Source: Wylensekiella montiformis (GTDB lineage: Bacteria > Bacillota > Negativicutes > Selenomonadales > Selenomonadaceae). Taken from it: a stretch of DNA of 64,000 nt. The position numbers and the translations under genes were made by a program. The stretch covers positions 62,001 through 126,000 of the forward strand of contig NZ_VUNL01000008.1 in the NCBI RefSeq assembly GCF_009697385.1, read 5' to 3'. Below, piece by piece: positions 62,421 to 64,000 of the stretch (within the stretch, counting starts at the first letter, position 1; every line of letters starts with the position of its first letter). The notes below the pieces were generated by a model. It had not been told where the DNA came from and did not search any database. It saw only the letters and a program-made list of their open reading frames with translations.

Positions 62421-62449
62421 ATTATAGCAGAAAGCATCCGTAATGCCTA
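62421..62449 (-). promoter_or_regulatory. promoter of the fhaA-prkC run
   Basis: Minus strand TAGGCA (62444-62449), 17-base spacer, TATAAT (62421-62426), about 95 bases before fhaA. Confidence 0.55.
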
Positions 62450-62478
62450 GCTTTCGTTGGAGCACAGGCTGAAGCTGC

Positions 62479-63528
62479 TCATTTATTTTCCCTCAGATGC
62501 TTGTTGCGCAGTTGTCCGCAGGCCGCCTGAATGTCCGTTCCCATTTCCCGGCGCACTGTGACCGTCAAATGATGGCGGAGAAGGAATTGCTCGAACCAGT
62601 CAATACGGGATTTGGACGGACGCATCAGACTGCGCTCCGGTACCGGATTGATCGGGATCAGATTTACACTGGCCAGCTGTCCTTTCAGCAAGTGAACCAG
62701 CTCTTCTGCCTGCTTCGCCCCATCATTCAGATGATCGATCAAAATATATTCATAGGTGACACGTCTCCCGGTTTTGTCAGCATACGCCCCGGCAGCGCGA
62801 ACCACATCGGCCAGCGGATACCGCCGGTTAATCGGCATGATTTTCGAACGCAGCTCCTGCTCCGGCGCATGCAAAGAAACCGAAAGAGAAACAGGGATTC
62901 CCTCATCGGCCAGGCGGTAAATATTCGGAACAATGCCTGAAGTAGAAAGCGTAATATTCCGATAGCCCAGTCCTAGCGTATAGGGCTCATGAACCAGATG
63001 AAGGAACCCGACCACCGCATCATAGTTCATAAGCGGCTCTCCCGAACCCATGAGAACAACCGTATCCACTTTCCCGCCCGGCGTTTCCTCTTTCAGCATA
63101 TCCTGAATCGTCACTGCCTGCGCCAGTATTTCGCCTTGGGAAAGATCCCGGGCCCGGCCATGAAGAGTTGATGCACAAAAAATACAGCCCATACTGCAGC
63201 CGGCCTGAGTCGAAACGCAAATGCTGTTGCCGTAGGGCTGACGCATCAGCACAGTTTCCACCGCGGTTCCATCGCGGTATTCCAACAAAAACTTCGTCGT
63301 TTTTCCATCCCGCGAGTCCAGCCTGTCCCGGATCTCAGGACGCCCGATCAACAGATCCTGCGCCAGCGCGTCGCGAAGTCCGCGTGGAAGGTTCGTCATG
63401 GAGTCAAACGTTTTCGCACCCTTTTGGTACATCCATTCTGCAATCTGCCCGGCACGATACCCCGGCACCCGGTACGGCGCCAGGGATTCCTGCAGCTCCT
63501 CTTTCGTCATTCCGAAAATATCGTTCAC
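62479..63528 (-). CDS. rlmN: dual-specificity 23S rRNA/tRNA adenine C2-methyltransferase
   Basis: 349 residues. Radical-SAM motif AGCSMGCIFCAS with Cys at about 111, 115 and 118; METVLM-like VETVLMRQPYG and the C-terminal IQAACGQLR with the methyl-carrying Cys. It methylates A2503 of 23S rRNA and A37 of some tRNAs. I start at the GTG (63528) with AAAGGAAA upstream; nine upstream codons lie in the rsmB stop region. Confidence 0.95.
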   Translation of the reverse strand: MNDIFGMTKEELQESLAPYRVPGYRAGQIAEWMYQKGAKTFDSMTNLPRGLRDALAQDLLIGRPEIRDRLDSRDGKTTKFLLEYRDGTAVETVLMRQPYGNSICVSTQAGCSMGCIFCASTLHGRARDLSQGEILAQAVTIQDMLKEETPGGKVDTVVLMGSGEPLMNYDAVVGFLHLVHEPYTLGLGYRNITLSTSGIVPNIYRLADEGIPVSLSVSLHAPEQELRSKIMPINRRYPLADVVRAAGAYADKTGRRVTYEYILIDHLNDGAKQAEELVHLLKGQLASVNLIPINPVPERSLMRPSKSRIDWFEQFLLRHHLTVTVRREMGTDIQAACGQLRNKHLRENK

Positions 63529-63541
63529 ATTGTTTCCTTTC

Positions 63542-64000
63542 TTACCTCGCCGCATCGCTCAGGCTGCGGCGGAAGCGTGCAATAAAAAAGCCATCCGTCC
63601 CGTCTCGCTGCGGAAAAAGCTGGACCATCGCTTCATCCCGCTTCTGACAAGGCAAAAATTGGCCGGCCGTTTCCAGCACATACTCAGAATGATTCCTCAG
63701 AAAAGTCTCCGCAACCGACTGGTTTTCTTCCGGCTCAATGGTACAGGTACTGTAAACCAATACGCCTCCCGGCTTTACGGCATGGGCAGCGCTGTTAAGA
63801 ATCTCCTTCTGCAGATTCGGCAAGCCAGCGATTTCTTCTGCCGTTTTCTTCCAGCGGGCATCGGGCTTGCGGCGCAACACGCCCAGTCCGGAGCACGGTG
63901 CATCGACCAGAACGCGGTCTGCCTGCGCCGGATACATTCGACCAATCTCCCGCGCATCGATCCGTTTCGTCTCAATGCTTTGAATGCCCAGCCGGGCTGC
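63542..64000 (-). CDS. rsmB: 16S rRNA cytosine-967 C5-methyltransferase (5' part outside window)
   Basis: 153 C-terminal codons, running off the window edge. Motif IV VLVDAPCSGLGVLRRKPDARW has the PC active-site pair and motif VI VYSTCTIEPEENQ carries the catalytic Cys. The end GTDGFFIARFRR is typical of RsmB/Sun. It lies directly before rlmN. Confidence 0.92.
   Translation of the reverse strand, partial: AARLGIQSIETKRIDAREIGRMYPAQADRVLVDAPCSGLGVLRRKPDARWKKTAEEIAGLPNLQKEILNSAAHAVKPGGVLVYSTCTIEPEENQSVAETFLRNHSEYVLETAGQFLPCQKRDEAMVQLFPQRDGTDGFFIARFRRSLSDAAR

Noticed and set aside
1-64000. CRISPR arrays, rRNA genes and prophage modules
   Set aside because: No regularly spaced repeats, no rRNA sequence and no cluster of phage structural genes were seen.

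Overview
The window comes from an anaerobic, flagellated Firmicute, most likely a member of the Negativicutes (Selenomonas/Sporomusa relatives). Pointers are a complete-looking anaerobic (cbi-type) cobalamin route, B12-dependent methyltransferases, a Selenomonas-like flagellin, BioY/BirA-type biotin control and a PrkC/PASTA kinase cluster with FHA proteins. The genus call is inference; no rRNA gene is present. Most genes lie on the minus strand. GC is mid-50s, with AT-rich patches around 550-1300 and 4040-5500 where mobile-element relics and unrecognised genes sit.

Layout. 1-1300: a partial NAD(P)-binding protein, AT-rich unknowns and an ISL3-like relic. 1475-4531: a chemoreceptor, a hemerythrin with palindromic upstream sites, and a small exported protein. 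4597-5236: a deletion derivative of an IS3 element. 5367-8984: a sugar PTS operon with a LicT-type antiterminator and its RNA target. 9015-11511: a decayed class I ribonucleotide reductase gene cut by an IS256-type fragment. 11572-12625: rplM-rpsI. 12688-13626: a sugar-nucleotide epimerase. 13742-25735: a 13-gene cobalamin operon (cbiF to cobC). 25985-44198: a methylamine/pyrrolysine island. 44176-46108: cbiT and a lone flagellin. 46283-49042: bioY-bioD-bioA with a BirA-type operator. 49309-50547: a dicarboxylate/glutamate symporter. 50758-62449: a long minus-strand run fhaA-fhaB-prpC-ftsW-pbpA-prkC-rsgA-rpe-folE2-flippase-cbiD-cbiE. 62479-64000: rlmN and the end of rsmB.

The centre of interest is the island. 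It holds a full pyrrolysine system (pylSn, pylT with a CUA anticodon, pylSc, pylB, pylC, pylD) and mtmB, monomethylamine methyltransferase, whose frame is interrupted by an in-frame UAG at codon 204, exactly where MtmB carries pyrrolysine. Around them are four corrinoid proteins, three UroD/MtbA-type methyltransferases (one fused to a 2Fe-2S domain), two ATP-dependent corrinoid activases and an AmtB transporter. Methylamine would enter through AmtB, be demethylated by MtmB onto MtmC, and the methyl group passed on by the UroD-type proteins; the activases rescue oxidised corrinoid, and the flanking cbi/cob genes make the cofactor.

The least expected observation is regulatory. The four transcription units of the island (mtxC-pylT-pylSn, mtmB-activase-pylSc-pylBCD, the mtmC operon, amtB) each start with a TTGNAN-17-TATAAT promoter and a short leader. 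Each leader carries a hexaloop hairpin GC[AANGRA]GC whose 3' arm is also the 5' arm of an intrinsic terminator. This matches the second hairpin of RNA targets bound by ANTAR antiterminators. It suggests that methylamine use, ammonium transport and decoding of UAG as pyrrolysine are switched together by antitermination.
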